Shown here one piece after another: positions 46,212 through 55,121 of a DNA stretch of 64,000 nucleotides. Within the stretch, counting starts at the first letter, position 1; every line of letters starts with the position of its first letter. Under the pieces are notes generated by a model. That model did no database searches and was not told the origin of the DNA. It saw nothing but the letters and a program-made list of their open reading frames with translations. The DNA comes from Alteraquisediminimonas sediminicola. Its GTDB lineage: Bacteria; Pseudomonadota; Alphaproteobacteria; Sphingomonadales; Sphingomonadaceae. The stretch is from positions 348,452 to 412,451 of the forward strand of contig NZ_JAHXZS010000002.1 in assembly GCF_019740335.1 (NCBI RefSeq), given 5' to 3'. The position numbers and the translations under genes are program-made.

Positions 46212-46640
46212 ATGAACCTCACACAAATCGACCTATGGATTGGCAAGACATTTTTCCTGCCACCTATCATCAAACTCTGTCAGGTGACCGGTCAAAGCCA
46301 GTTTGCAGTATCTCGCCTATTATGGTTCATTGCCGCGTTGGACGGGTTTTACCGCGCAGATAATCTTCTTTCCTCAATCATGTTCGGCGGAATGAGCATC
46401 ATCTTGATGGTGACGGCTTCGATGCGTGCAGATATGCCGACCTATAGCTCTGTCTTATTCAGGATGTTGTCGCTTGGATTTTTGGTCCTTGATCTCATCA
46501 AGGGGGCAAAGACTGGTAACTGGCTGGGGACCGAGTTTTGGCTATTCGTGCTGACGGCTGAATATGCCTCCACGATCCACACGATCCCGCCTCGGGAAAC
46601 GAAAAAGTCGGCTGCTAAAGTTGTCGCTTCTGGACCATGA
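46212..46640 (+). CDS. Hypothetical membrane protein, 142 residues
   Basis: Contains three or four hydrophobic segments (FAVSRLLWFIAALDGF, SSIMFGGMSIILMVTAS, VLFRMLSLGFLVLDLI, WLFVLTAEYASTI) and a Lys/Ala-rich cytoplasmic tail. There is no signal peptide cleavage site and no recognisable family. It is the last plus-strand gene of the stress-type cluster. Confidence 0.5.
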   Translation: MNLTQIDLWIGKTFFLPPIIKLCQVTGQSQFAVSRLLWFIAALDGFYRADNLLSSIMFGGMSIILMVTASMRADMPTYSSVLFRMLSLGFLVLDLIKGAKTGNWLGTEFWLFVLTAEYASTIHTIPPRETKKSAAKVVASGP

Positions 46641-46823
46641 TGCTTTGCTGAACTGTCGTGGAGGCAGGTACAACTCGTTAACGCTCTGCCCTGTTCATGC
46701 CGGTCAGGGCTTTGATGGATTGAGAATGGATGCAAACGACACCATTCACATTTGTGCTTCTTCGGCTAGGAAAAGCCGAGACATGCGGCCGAGGGCTTTT
46801 GCGAATGACGAACGTGGTTGGGA

Positions 46824-47135
46824 TCAGTTGCGGCAATACTTGCGATCAACATACATCCGTCGGTCGTCTTTGACGTAAAAACAATCGCCGCGATCATCCC
46901 AATAGTAACGGCGTCCATCTGACGACACAGCCCCGATCACAGCCCCGGCCAACGCCCCAATGGCAGCACCTTCAACGGTGCTCACACCCGGGACGACAGC
47001 GCCAACCACTGCGCCGCCCGCAGCGCCAACACCAGCGCCGACAGCTGTATTTCGCAACGTACGGTCATTGGTTGAACATCCGCTGAGAGCAATGCTCATC
47101 ACGACTGCCACTTCGACGATTCTAGATGTTTGCAT
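46824..47135 (-). CDS. Glycine-zipper lipoprotein
   Basis: A 103-residue predicted lipoprotein with lipobox ALSGC (Cys20) followed by a glycine-zipper pair of helices (TAVGAGVGAAGGAVVGAVVP and GAAIGALAGAVIGAV) and a short polar end with paired aromatic and Cys residues (YWDDRGDCFY, RKYC). This is the YMGG/OmpA-like glycine-zipper 2TM type found in envelope-stress lipoproteins such as SlyB relatives. AGGAGAG is 6 bases ahead of ATG 47135. Confidence 0.82.
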   Translation of the reverse strand: MQTSRIVEVAVVMSIALSGCSTNDRTLRNTAVGAGVGAAGGAVVGAVVPGVSTVEGAAIGALAGAVIGAVSSDGRRYYWDDRGDCFYVKDDRRMYVDRKYCRN

Positions 47136-47579
47136 GACGTCTCTCCTTTTTTCAGGCTTGACATGCACGTGTTGAAATCGACCGGGAATGAGGTTCGATT
47201 ATAACAGGGATGCATGCAATGAACGTTAAGCCCGCAATAATAGCTTAAAACATGAAATATTTCAAACTTAATTCTCCATGTGAACATTTAGACATCATAT
47301 TGATTAAGAGGGTTTTCACTGAAGAGAGGTGCCATTTTCATTGTTATGGTTGTCGAATGAAGCCCTGCACTACTTCAGATGATTTGTGAGTAGTGGGTCA
47401 GGAAAATGGTCCGCGTTTCAGAGACGCTGCATGGGTATGAAGGAGGTCGCTTTTCCATGTGCTATCCTACCAAAGTGCTTTGACTAGGTTGCGACCGAAA
47501 TCTAATTTTCGCCCAGTTTGGGAAGTGGTTGGGGCGCGTTGGGTAGGTACATTGGTCTGGACCTACCTAGGGTCAGGAC
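47136..47579. other. Intergenic region left of the IS5-family element
   Basis: About 440 bases without a supported gene. It contains the promoter side of the lipoprotein gene and then featureless DNA up to the inserted element. Confidence 0.5.
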
Positions 47580-48405
47580 TCGTTAATCACAGCCAGAAGA
47601 GGACGGTTGCAGCGAGGGCGAGAGCGGAGAAGAAGACGGTTGGGCAGCGGTCGTAACGGGTCGCTGCGCGGCGCCAGTCTTTCAATCGGCCGAACATGAT
47701 CTCTATGCGGTTGCGCCGTTTGTATCGGCGCTTGTCGTATTTGATCGGCAAGGATCGGGATCTCCGGCCCGGAATACAGGGTTTTATGCCCTTCTGCTCA
47801 AGCGCATCTCTGAACCAATCGGCGTCATAGCCTCGGTCGGCCAGCATCCACTGCGCCTTTGGCAGATCATCCAGCAAGGCCGCCGCGCCGGTGTAATCGC
47901 TGATCTGGCCTGCGGTGATGAAGAAGCTCAAGGGGCGGCCATCGGCGTCCGTCACGGCGTGAAGTTTGGTGTTCATGCCGCCCTTCGTGCGCCCGATCAG
48001 GCGCCCAATATCCCCTTTTTTACCCGCAGGCTCGAGGCCGTGCGGTGCGCCTTGAGATAGGTCGCGTCGATCATGACGGTCTTGGGATCGGTACTCTGAG
48101 CGGCCAGGCCCGCCATCATCCGCCCGAACACGCCCTTCTCGCTCCAGCGTTTCCAACGGTTATACAACGTCTTGTGCGGCCCATATTCGCGCGGCGCATC
48201 CCGCCAGCGCAGCCCATTACGATTGACGAAAATAATCCCGCTCAAAACCCGCCGATCATCAACCCGGGGCTTGCCATGGCTTTTGGGGAAATACGGGGCA
48301 AGCCGCGCCAGTTGCTCGTCCGTAAGCCAATACAGGTCGCTCATGATCAATCTCCTCGCGGAGGCTGAATCACATCACTGTCACTCAATCAATAGGTCCT
48401 GACCC
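47580..48405 (-). mobile_element. Complete IS5-family element (IS427-type)
   Basis: An 826-bp insertion sequence. Its ends are inverted copies beginning GGGTCAGGAC (47580 on the plus strand and reading inward from 48405 on the minus strand), with some further similarity beyond. A TA lies directly outside each end (47578-47579, 48406-48407), the 2-bp duplication expected for this group. It encodes one transposase in two overlapping frames. Confidence 0.88.
47587..48344 (-). CDS. IS5-family transposase in two frames with -1 frameshift site
   Basis: OrfA (48344 to 47997) begins MSDLYWLTDEQLARLAPYFP and carries KTVMIDATYLKAHRTASSL, with the first catalytic Asp. OrfB (stop 47587) carries DIGRLIGRTKGGMNTKLHAV, MLADRGYDADWF with the second Asp, and YKRRNRIEIMFGRLKDWRR with the Glu, the full DDE set. 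The frames join at A AAA AAG (complement of 48015-48021); slipping back one base fuses VKK to GDIGRL with no missing residues, the normal programmed frameshift of this IS group. AGGAG precedes ATG 48344 by 7 bases. The element looks functional. Confidence 0.87.
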
Positions 48406-48495
48406 TAATCGCCCATGCGGAATTCATCCCCACCTTTGGCATCATAAAAATTATTTTACGTTACAAATCCAATGAAATGTTAACGCTGCGCAAAA

Positions 48496-50196
48496 TCAGC
48501 CGAAACCCAGCATGCGACGCTGATCGTTCCAGCTAAGAGGCACCTCGGCAGCCCGCAATAATCCACGCGCATTGAGCGTTTGCGGCTGTGTCCCGTCGAG
48601 TATGGCTGCGATGATGTCAGGTGCAAGATAGGCGATTCGTGCCATCCGAGCGAGATGTTTGAGGCTATACTCGTCTGCACACTGAATCTCATCAGCGTTC
48701 AGTTCCATCAATTTTCGTTTCGCCTGCTGCGCTTTTAGGATAAACGCAACAAGTCTGCCATCGCGTTTTGATGGGCCATCAGAATCACCTGACACAACCA
48801 TCCGCAATTCATGACCACGCCGTTTAATCACATTGGCAATTGGGAGCGGAATTCGACTTGGGATCTGTGTATTTGCCGCGATTACCACCCCAATTTTACG
48901 CGCAAACATGACCGTATCGACATCGGCCGCCACTTCATCGCGCCCGGCTTCGATTTTGAGACCTAAGTCGAACAACACCCCTCGCAACGCCGAAGGTGGC
49001 ATCACATCGATCTCCGCGCGCAACTGATCAATTGCATGCACGATCGACGACACCCCGTCTGACACCTGCAAATTCAGGACTAACGCCGCACGATCATCTA
49101 ACAGCGCCTTGAACCCAGCAATGACTACAGGCTCAAGTTCCCCCGCTGACAAGCGGACTGCTCGAGATGAACCTGCAGCGCGCCCCACTTCCGTCATCGA
49201 AATATAATAACGATAGCGGATTGGCCCCTTGCTCGCATGGCTTGGCGTCATCGGGCGACCATAAATGTCGCTGATCATTCCCGCCAATATACTTGGCTGC
49301 TCGGCGCACACTTGATTACGCCGCTCGACCTTGTTGCAAGAAAGCTTGGCCTGAACTGCCGCCCAAAGGTCCTCCCGTACAATTGCCTGATGCTCGCCAG
49401 GATAGACTTCGCCCTTGTGCACAATCTCTCCGCGATAAATGCGATTGGAGAGAATATGGTATAACTGCCCAACACCGTAACGGTTCCCACCGGAGCTTTT
49501 GCCGTTGGACCAAGTTTGCACCTTGGTACGCATATTTTCACGATCCAGTGCCAGCTTTAGTGCCTTTACAGATCCCAGCCCGACATATCTCTGCATAATG
49601 TAACGTACGATTTCAGCTTCCGATTCATGCACGATGAGTTTTCGATCCTTGGCGCTATATCCAAGCGGAACGCGGCCGCCCATCCACATCCCCTTGCGCT
49701 TCGATGCTGCGATCTTGTCGCGCACGCGCTCACTGATCACCTCGCGTTCAAATTGAGCAAAAGAAAGAAGGACGTTAAGCGTCAGCCTGCCCATGCTGGT
49801 GGTCGTGTTAAAAGTCTGGGTAATACTGACAAAGCTCGCTCCCTCCGCATCCAAGATATCGACAATTTTGGCAAAATCCGACAGCGCGCGAGTCAGGCGA
49901 TCGACCTTATACACAACAATAACGTCGACCTTGCCGGCGCTCACATCGGCCAGCAACTTTTTCAGGCCGGGACGATCCATATTGCCGCCAGAATAACCAC
50001 CATCATCGTAATAATCTGGAAGCAACGTCTAGCCCTCGTGACATTGACTCATGACGTAGGCCGCACACGCTTCGCGTTGCGCATCAAGGCTGTTGAACGC
50101 CTGATCGAGCCCCTCTTCGGTTGATTTGCGCGTGTAAATAGCACAGCGAACAGGCTTAATTCGAGCCTGTGTCGTGATCATTGGCTGCTTAGCCAT
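48496..50196 (-). pseudogene. Large serine recombinase with in-frame amber codon
   Basis: The N-terminal part starts at ATG 50196 ([25 protein letters not shown], shown in two pieces: [10 protein letters not shown] and [14 protein letters not shown], catalytic Ser25) and stops at TAG 50031-50029 after SQCHEG. The same frame continues without gap as TLLPDYYDDGGYSGGNMDRP, then the resolvase helix VDVIVVYKVDRLTRALSD, the recombinase domain (RVPLGYSAKDRKL, YHILSNRIYRGEIVHKGEVY) and a ~200-residue coiled-coil/C-terminal part. Relatives normally have Trp at this place, so TGG to TAG is the simplest explanation. Start overlaps the DUF2924 gene by 8 bases. Unless amber is suppressed, the protein is inactive. 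Confidence 0.82.
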
Positions 50197-50629
50197 ATAC
50201 ACGCCCCTTCCCCGTGAGTCCGAAGAAACGTGGTCCAGACCAATGAGTCCCAGTAATATGGCGAGCAACCTGACTGAGAGAACCAAAAACCTGATCTTGA
50301 TATAGATACCCCTCATCCTGAATCAGGATCTGATGGGTTTTCCCCTGCCATTCGCGCACCAACAGCGTCCCGACCTTGAGTGTGGCAGCACGATCGACAT
50401 TAACGGTACCGGTCTTCGCAAAACGCATTTCCAACCGAGTCAGTTCACGACTATGAGGTGATGATAGCCCTCCCAGTAACTGCTCCTGCAACCTGTAGGC
50501 TATACCGAGCGCGAGCATTTTCTTGCCGACATCGGGCGCCATAAAATTGAAAGTTTGAAACCATTTGTCGCGAAGCTGTGTAGGAGTCATATTCGCCAAT
50601 GCCGCTAACTGCTGATCAAGCAAAGACAT
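50189..50629 (-). CDS. DUF2924 protein of a recombinase module
   Basis: A 146-residue protein of the DUF2924 family: [14 protein letters not shown] near the start, [15 protein letters not shown] in the middle and [20 protein letters not shown], then [23 protein letters not shown] at the end. This family regularly precedes large serine recombinases in alphaproteobacterial integrative elements; the biochemical role is unknown. It lies 2 bases after the DUF3489 gene and overlaps the recombinase, so the trio is one operon. Confidence 0.85.
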   Translation of the reverse strand: MSLLDQQLAALANMTPTQLRDKWFQTFNFMAPDVGKKMLALGIAYRLQEQLLGGLSSPHSRELTRLEMRFAKTGTVNVDRAATLKVGTLLVREWQGKTHQILIQDEGYLYQDQVFGSLSQVARHITGTHWSGPRFFGLTGKGRVYG

Positions 50630-50631
50630 AC

Positions 50632-51147
50632 TTAGTCTCCCGCAGTCGGGCTGATCGAATAATGTGTGGCACCGTCAACCTTGTGAGTTGAAATAGGAAA
50701 ACCACGCTTGCGCAAACCAGTCAGGGCGGCGCGAGTTGTGTGAGGAAGCCAGCCGGTAGCTTCACCCATTTTTGCCAGATTGGTACCATCAGGGTGCCTA
50801 AGAAGTTCAAGCAGCAAGGACTGCTTACTACCCTCACGCGGCGGCATCACGGCTGGCACGGGAATTGTCCTCAAAAACCCCGGTTCTGACATTTTGTCGA
50901 TAATATCGCGGCCCAGAGGGGTAATCGCGACCCCCGACTTCATCCCCTTCCCTTCACGCCAGACCTGGCAATCCTCCCTAACCGCTACCTCGATAGCAAG
51001 ACCGCGCCTCATCAATCCCGCAATCGACCTATCTATCCGGGCATGATGTTTGTCGGCATCGGTTCGTACAGGTAACAAACTACCATTGTCTCTCTGACTG
51101 GCAGACACGAGTAAAATGATCTGCATTTCGCTGAGCTTCATAACCAT
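50632..51147 (-). CDS. DUF3489 (winged-helix-like) protein of a recombinase module
   Basis: A 171-residue protein. The N-terminal half begins MKLSEMQIILLVSASQRDNG; the C-terminal half is the DUF3489 domain (KQSLLLELLRHPDGTNLAKM, GWLPHTTRAALTGLRKRGFP), which looks like a winged helix and may regulate or assist the recombinase. GAGG lies 9 bases before ATG 51147. First gene of the three-gene recombinase operon. Confidence 0.8.
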   Translation of the reverse strand: MVMKLSEMQIILLVSASQRDNGSLLPVRTDADKHHARIDRSIAGLMRRGLAIEVAVREDCQVWREGKGMKSGVAITPLGRDIIDKMSEPGFLRTIPVPAVMPPREGSKQSLLLELLRHPDGTNLAKMGEATGWLPHTTRAALTGLRKRGFPISTHKVDGATHYSISPTAGD

Positions 51148-51968
51148 CCGGGTGGTCCTCAATCATGGGGCAGCCTAATCTGCTCCCACCACCCGAAGCC
51201 CCGCCGATTCCTCGGTCAGGGCATGCGAGCGACCTCCACCCGCAGTAACGTTTCAATGACAACACCAATGCTCCGTTTGCGAACGAAGTCGAATGGATTG
51301 TTCCGCATTTCTATTAAGTTGATAACCTACTTTTCAAGGATAGCATCAACCTTTGCCATGGTAGGGCTGTCTTCCCCCGGTATTTACGAAATGTGACAGA
51401 CTATTGAACCCGAGGTATCGGGTAAAGGATGCCGGGACAAAATACGGATCAGCACATAGTTAATATTACAGCCTTCCCCTTACAGCCGATTAGGCCGCCA
51501 GATCGAGGCGATCTTCGCTTTAGCTTTGCTCAACCGCCCAAAACTCACGGTCAAGATTTTCCGTTCACGTTGCATGAGTGTTATCTGCTCTGCTGTCAGG
51601 GCGCGCGGCCTGTGCAATCACTTTGCCACCAATTGCTCATCACGGGTCGATGCAACTAAAGTCTTTGCATAGTCGGTTCATGTGCTCATGGCCTGAGCAA
51701 CATCAATCTGGCCCAGAAGCGTAATGCGGCGCAATTCGGTAAACACATGCATGAATAACGTGATAGATTGTGAGGTGCCAGCATATAAGCCGATAACCGT
51801 TAGGGCCAATGGATAATCCCCACACCAAAAGGCCGGAGCCATTAACGCACCCGATAACTTCGCCAATCCATTTTATACCCTTGATCGTAGGGGCTCCGTC
51901 CAGACAGAATACGTTCCCCACGGAAATCAGCCGTCAGCTTGCGGAAGTCCGGCAGACGGCCCATCTAC
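51148..51968. other. Region without an intact gene between recombinase module and mucR
   Basis: About 820 bases. Several short overlapping open stretches exist on the minus strand (for example one containing MQRERKILTVSFGRLSKAKA near 51500-51570, and ones near 51680-51920 with shifted frames), which look like decayed coding sequence. None has a ribosome-binding site or recognisable product. Confidence 0.45.
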
Positions 51969-52406
51969 TCATCCTGCTATCGTCAACTTTTTACGACGGC
52001 TAGGATTCTCAGCCTCCGCACGATTGTGGCCGAGACCAATTTTCACCGCCAGTTCCTTGCGCGTTTGTGCTGATTGCGGCGCCACCATCGGATAGCCGCT
52101 CGGCAAATTCCAGCGCTCCTTGTAATCTGCTGTGGTAATACCATGATCACAGATGAGGTGTCGCTTCAGCATCTTAAACCGCTTACCGCATTCAAGACAG
52201 GTGATGGATTCCGGCTTGATCGACGCGCGGATCGAGACCGCTGGCTCCCGCTTCTCATCCACCAGCGTTTCCGGTGTGTCAAGATTTTTCAGCGCGTTGT
52301 AAACTACAGTGATCAATGCGGGCAGTTCTTCGCTCGACACAGTGTTGCTTGAAACATAGGCTGCCAAGACATCCACAACATGCTGGAGAATATTGTCATT
52401 TTCCAT
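51969..52406 (-). CDS. MucR/Ros family zinc-finger transcriptional regulator
   Basis: A 145-residue regulator with the alphaproteobacterial Ros/MucR zinc finger: Cys70-x2-Cys73-x9-His83-x4-His88 within TCLECGKRFKMLKRHLICDH, followed by YKERWNLPSGYPMVAP, the conserved MucR segment. The N-terminus (LQHVVDVLAAYVSSNTVSSEEL) is the oligomerisation part. MucR/Ros proteins are H-NS-like repressors of exopolysaccharide, motility and horizontally acquired AT-rich DNA; its position beside such DNA is suggestive. The product ends in a basic tail (PSRRKKLTIAG). Confidence 0.9.
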   Translation of the reverse strand: MENDNILQHVVDVLAAYVSSNTVSSEELPALITVVYNALKNLDTPETLVDEKREPAVSIRASIKPESITCLECGKRFKMLKRHLICDHGITTADYKERWNLPSGYPMVAPQSAQTRKELAVKIGLGHNRAEAENPSRRKKLTIAG

Positions 52407-52829
52407 CGAATCACCTTATGTATTGGATGTAATTCTCATGATCATAAAATCGTTTTCACACTCTCGCGCGAACCACATTTTTCTTAAAAATAAAAATTAT
52501 AACAAGTATATACTGGAGTTTTAAATATAATCTTATTTATATATAGAAAAATAATTTAATTTTCCAGCACATACTTTTCAGATGCACCACCTCAGTAACC
52601 ATATTTTCTTGCCTATTGGTGTAGGAAACAGGCCCTGCCCTCAACACTCCACGACAATAGTATCTAAATATAGCACACCTCTCATGATATTCACATTTTC
52701 ATTTAAAATTTATACCCCTAATAGTCCAGCTCATCATGGCTCTCCTCTTGAGATCACAATCCTAACTCGTCAGCCGTAACAGTCGACTGCGACGGGTCAG
52801 AACTACTTAAACTCACTTAGGCTGAGGTT
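52407..52829. other. AT-rich spacer
   Basis: About 420 bases of AT-rich DNA upstream of the mucR-like gene and beyond the end of the TPR-sulfotransferase gene. No gene supported. AT-rich tracts of this kind are typical MucR target sites, so autoregulation is possible (inference). Confidence 0.4.
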
Positions 52830-54998
52830 TCATGAGACTACCTCCTCTATGCCAAGCGCATCCAGCAGTGGCTGTAAGCCCGGCCCGTATTTCTTCCAAC
52901 GGTCTACGGCGCTTTGATAAATCGGCTGACGCACTTGGGCGACACTCGCCGTCTTTACCGGACGGGTGGACGTATGGAAATCGAGGCATGTCTCATTCCA
53001 AGGCAAGCCAATAAAGTCGATCAGGCGACGTGATGCGGCTTCGGTATCCCGCACCATGTCTTCATATAACACGGTAGTCATCACCCCCGCTGGCAGGACG
53101 CTGTCCCAATGATCCATCAGGCTATCATATTGCCGATAATAGCGACCAATCTCGCCCAGATCATAGCTGTGGGGCATGTCATCCTTGAACAGCTTCGTGA
53201 ATGCGGACAAGCATGTGTCAATCGGGTCGCGTCGCGTGTTGATGATCTTGGCATTGGGAAAGAGCAGATGAATCAGGCCGACGAAGAAATAGTTCGTCAA
53301 CAATTTGTCGGTCACCTTTAACGCATCGCCCGCAGATGCCGTCACATCTGCCAGATACCGGTTGGCAAGAATATCATATTGCCCCGTGCTGAGTTCCCCC
53401 ATTATATCAGGATATCGCGACAATGAGGGGAAGCGGTCGCGCAGGGCATGAAGCGAACGGCTCAGGTACTTGACCTCGCCCGCGCCAAACACATCAGGCC
53501 GACTTGAGATGATCTGCTCCACCAGCGTCGAACCCGAACGCGGCATCCCGACGATGAATACCAGACGATCAGTCGGATTGCCCGCAAAGGGACGGTTGGC
53601 AAAAATCTCCGACGGGAACGCCTTTTTGATCGTATCGAAAAAGCTGAATGTCTCTTCTTCAACATAACGAAGCTGGGCGCGCTTCAGCCGACCACCGGTC
53701 AAATAATGTTCCAGCGCGCGGCTATGCTGCCCCGTGTCGTCCAATGCCTTGGCATAGGCATAATGCAGTGGCAGCATCTGATCTGCATTTTTGTCGGGCG
53801 CCGCATCCATAATCGCTTCGATGCGATTGAATAGCTCTTTTTCCTGCGAAAAATCAACTAGATCATTGAGATTGGCATAAGCGCCATACATGGAATCGTT
53901 CAGCGCCAAGGCCGCCAGAATTTCCTGACGCGCTTCGGCGAGACGCCCTACGGATTTGAGCGCAACGCCATAAAAATTACGGGCCTCTGCGAAATCCTTG
54001 TCGATCTTGAGCGCGTCTTCCAGCACATTGATCGCCTCGTCATAGCGATCCGTATCGTGAAGGACGTGACCCAAAACGGTCATTGCCTCAACATTTTTCG
54101 GATCATCGGCCAGCACCATGCGACACGCCTGTTCCGACGCGATAAAATTGGACCGGCGCAACTGGATGCGCGCCGTGAGGATCAGGCTCTTCGCGTTGCG
54201 CGGGGCAAAAGCCAGCACATCCGACATGATGCGCAGCGCTTCGACATCCTTGTTCTGCCCATGATAGGTCGCAGCCAGATTATTATAGGCATCGATATAT
54301 CGCGGGTTCTGCGCGATCGCCTTTTGCAGCGCATGCTCGGCTTGCTCTGTTTTGCCGCTTTCGCGCAGCAGCGTACCCAAATTATTATAGGCCTCTGGAT
54401 ATATTTCCCGGTACGCCAGCGCATGTTGATAGGCCTGCATCGCGCCATCGACATCGCCGATCATCCGTAGCGCATTGCCAAGATTATTATAGGCTTCCGG
54501 AAAGTCGGGATTGGTGGCCAGCGCCTGACGATAGCATTTGATCGCGTCTTCATATTCCTTGCGTTCGTAACGGATAATCCCGAGATTATTATGCGCCTGC
54601 GCGTTCTTGGGATCCAGCCGGACCGCATCCATCAAGGTGACGATGCCATCCGCAAGATGGCCACGCTGGCGTTGCACCTCGCCAAGGTTGGAATGATAGC
54701 TCGCAATCCGTGGCGCAAGCTTGATCGCGCGCTTCAGACTGGCGATGGCGTCTTTCGGCTTACCCTGCGCGTTGAGCGATACGCCAAGGATATTATGCGC
54801 ATCTGATTGGCTGGGCGTATGCTCGATAATCTGACGGCAGACATTCTCAGCCTGTTTGAAGCGTCCCCGAGAATAGAGTTCGCCAGCAAGGTTAATTGCC
54901 TTCGCGGCACTCATCCGCATACTCCCCCGCTGCACCTTTTCGATTACTTCGTCATTGATGACGTCAGAATTTGCATTGCTCATCGGAATCATACCCAT
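52830..54998 (-). CDS. TPR-repeat sulfotransferase fusion
   Basis: A 722-residue cytoplasmic protein in two parts. Residues ~33-440 form about eleven tetratricopeptide repeats (for example NAQAHNNLGIIRYERKEYED, PDFPEAYNNLGNALRMIGDV). Residues ~475-720 are a sulfotransferase: FIVGMPRSGSTLVEQIISS is the 5'-phosphosulfate loop of PAPS-using enzymes, FGAGEVKYL and KIINTRRDPIDTCLSAF (3'-phosphate-binding Arg/Ser) follow. TPR-sulfotransferases modify proteins or glycans; some relatives sulfate tyrosine. It lies directly downstream of the giant repeat protein on the same strand, which is a plausible substrate (inference). Three closely spaced ATGs (54998, 54992, 54983) are possible. Confidence 0.88.
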   Translation of the reverse strand: MGMIPMSNANSDVINDEVIEKVQRGSMRMSAAKAINLAGELYSRGRFKQAENVCRQIIEHTPSQSDAHNILGVSLNAQGKPKDAIASLKRAIKLAPRIASYHSNLGEVQRQRGHLADGIVTLMDAVRLDPKNAQAHNNLGIIRYERKEYEDAIKCYRQALATNPDFPEAYNNLGNALRMIGDVDGAMQAYQHALAYREIYPEAYNNLGTLLRESGKTEQAEHALQKAIAQNPRYIDAYNNLAATYHGQNKDVEALRIMSDVLAFAPRNAKSLILTARIQLRRSNFIASEQACRMVLADDPKNVEAMTVLGHVLHDTDRYDEAINVLEDALKIDKDFAEARNFYGVALKSVGRLAEARQEILAALALNDSMYGAYANLNDLVDFSQEKELFNRIEAIMDAAPDKNADQMLPLHYAYAKALDDTGQHSRALEHYLTGGRLKRAQLRYVEEETFSFFDTIKKAFPSEIFANRPFAGNPTDRLVFIVGMPRSGSTLVEQIISSRPDVFGAGEVKYLSRSLHALRDRFPSLSRYPDIMGELSTGQYDILANRYLADVTASAGDALKVTDKLLTNYFFVGLIHLLFPNAKIINTRRDPIDTCLSAFTKLFKDDMPHSYDLGEIGRYYRQYDSLMDHWDSVLPAGVMTTVLYEDMVRDTEAASRRLIDFIGLPWNETCLDFHTSTRPVKTASVAQVRQPIYQSAVDRWKKYGPGLQPLLDALGIEEVVS

Positions 54999-55059
54999 GG
55001 GATTAGAGGATTAACGAAGTTATGAACGACTTCGTAATTCAGGATTCATTTTAAATATT

Positions 55060-55089
55060 AAAAAAGGGGTCAGCATTTCTACTGACCCC
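55060..55089 (-). terminator. Rho-independent terminator after the giant repeat protein
   Basis: On the minus strand GGGGTCAG (55089-55082), 8-base loop, CTGACCCC (55073-55066) and then six T. It lies between the autotransporter-like gene and the TPR-sulfotransferase gene, so transcription into the latter would need read-through or a separate promoter. Confidence 0.85.
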
Positions 55090-55121
55090 AATTTATTATT
55101 TATATGCGATATTCATTACTC

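Noticed and set aside
45821..46640. A toxin-antitoxin pair
   Set aside because: The second product is a multi-helix membrane protein and the first has no antitoxin DNA-binding features; the genes are 82 bases apart with no overlap.
48496..50025. Calling the recombinase C-terminal portion as an independent gene from TTG 50025
   Set aside because: It would lack the catalytic serine, and the frame is continuous with the N-terminal portion except for one TAG, so a nonsense mutation is the better reading.
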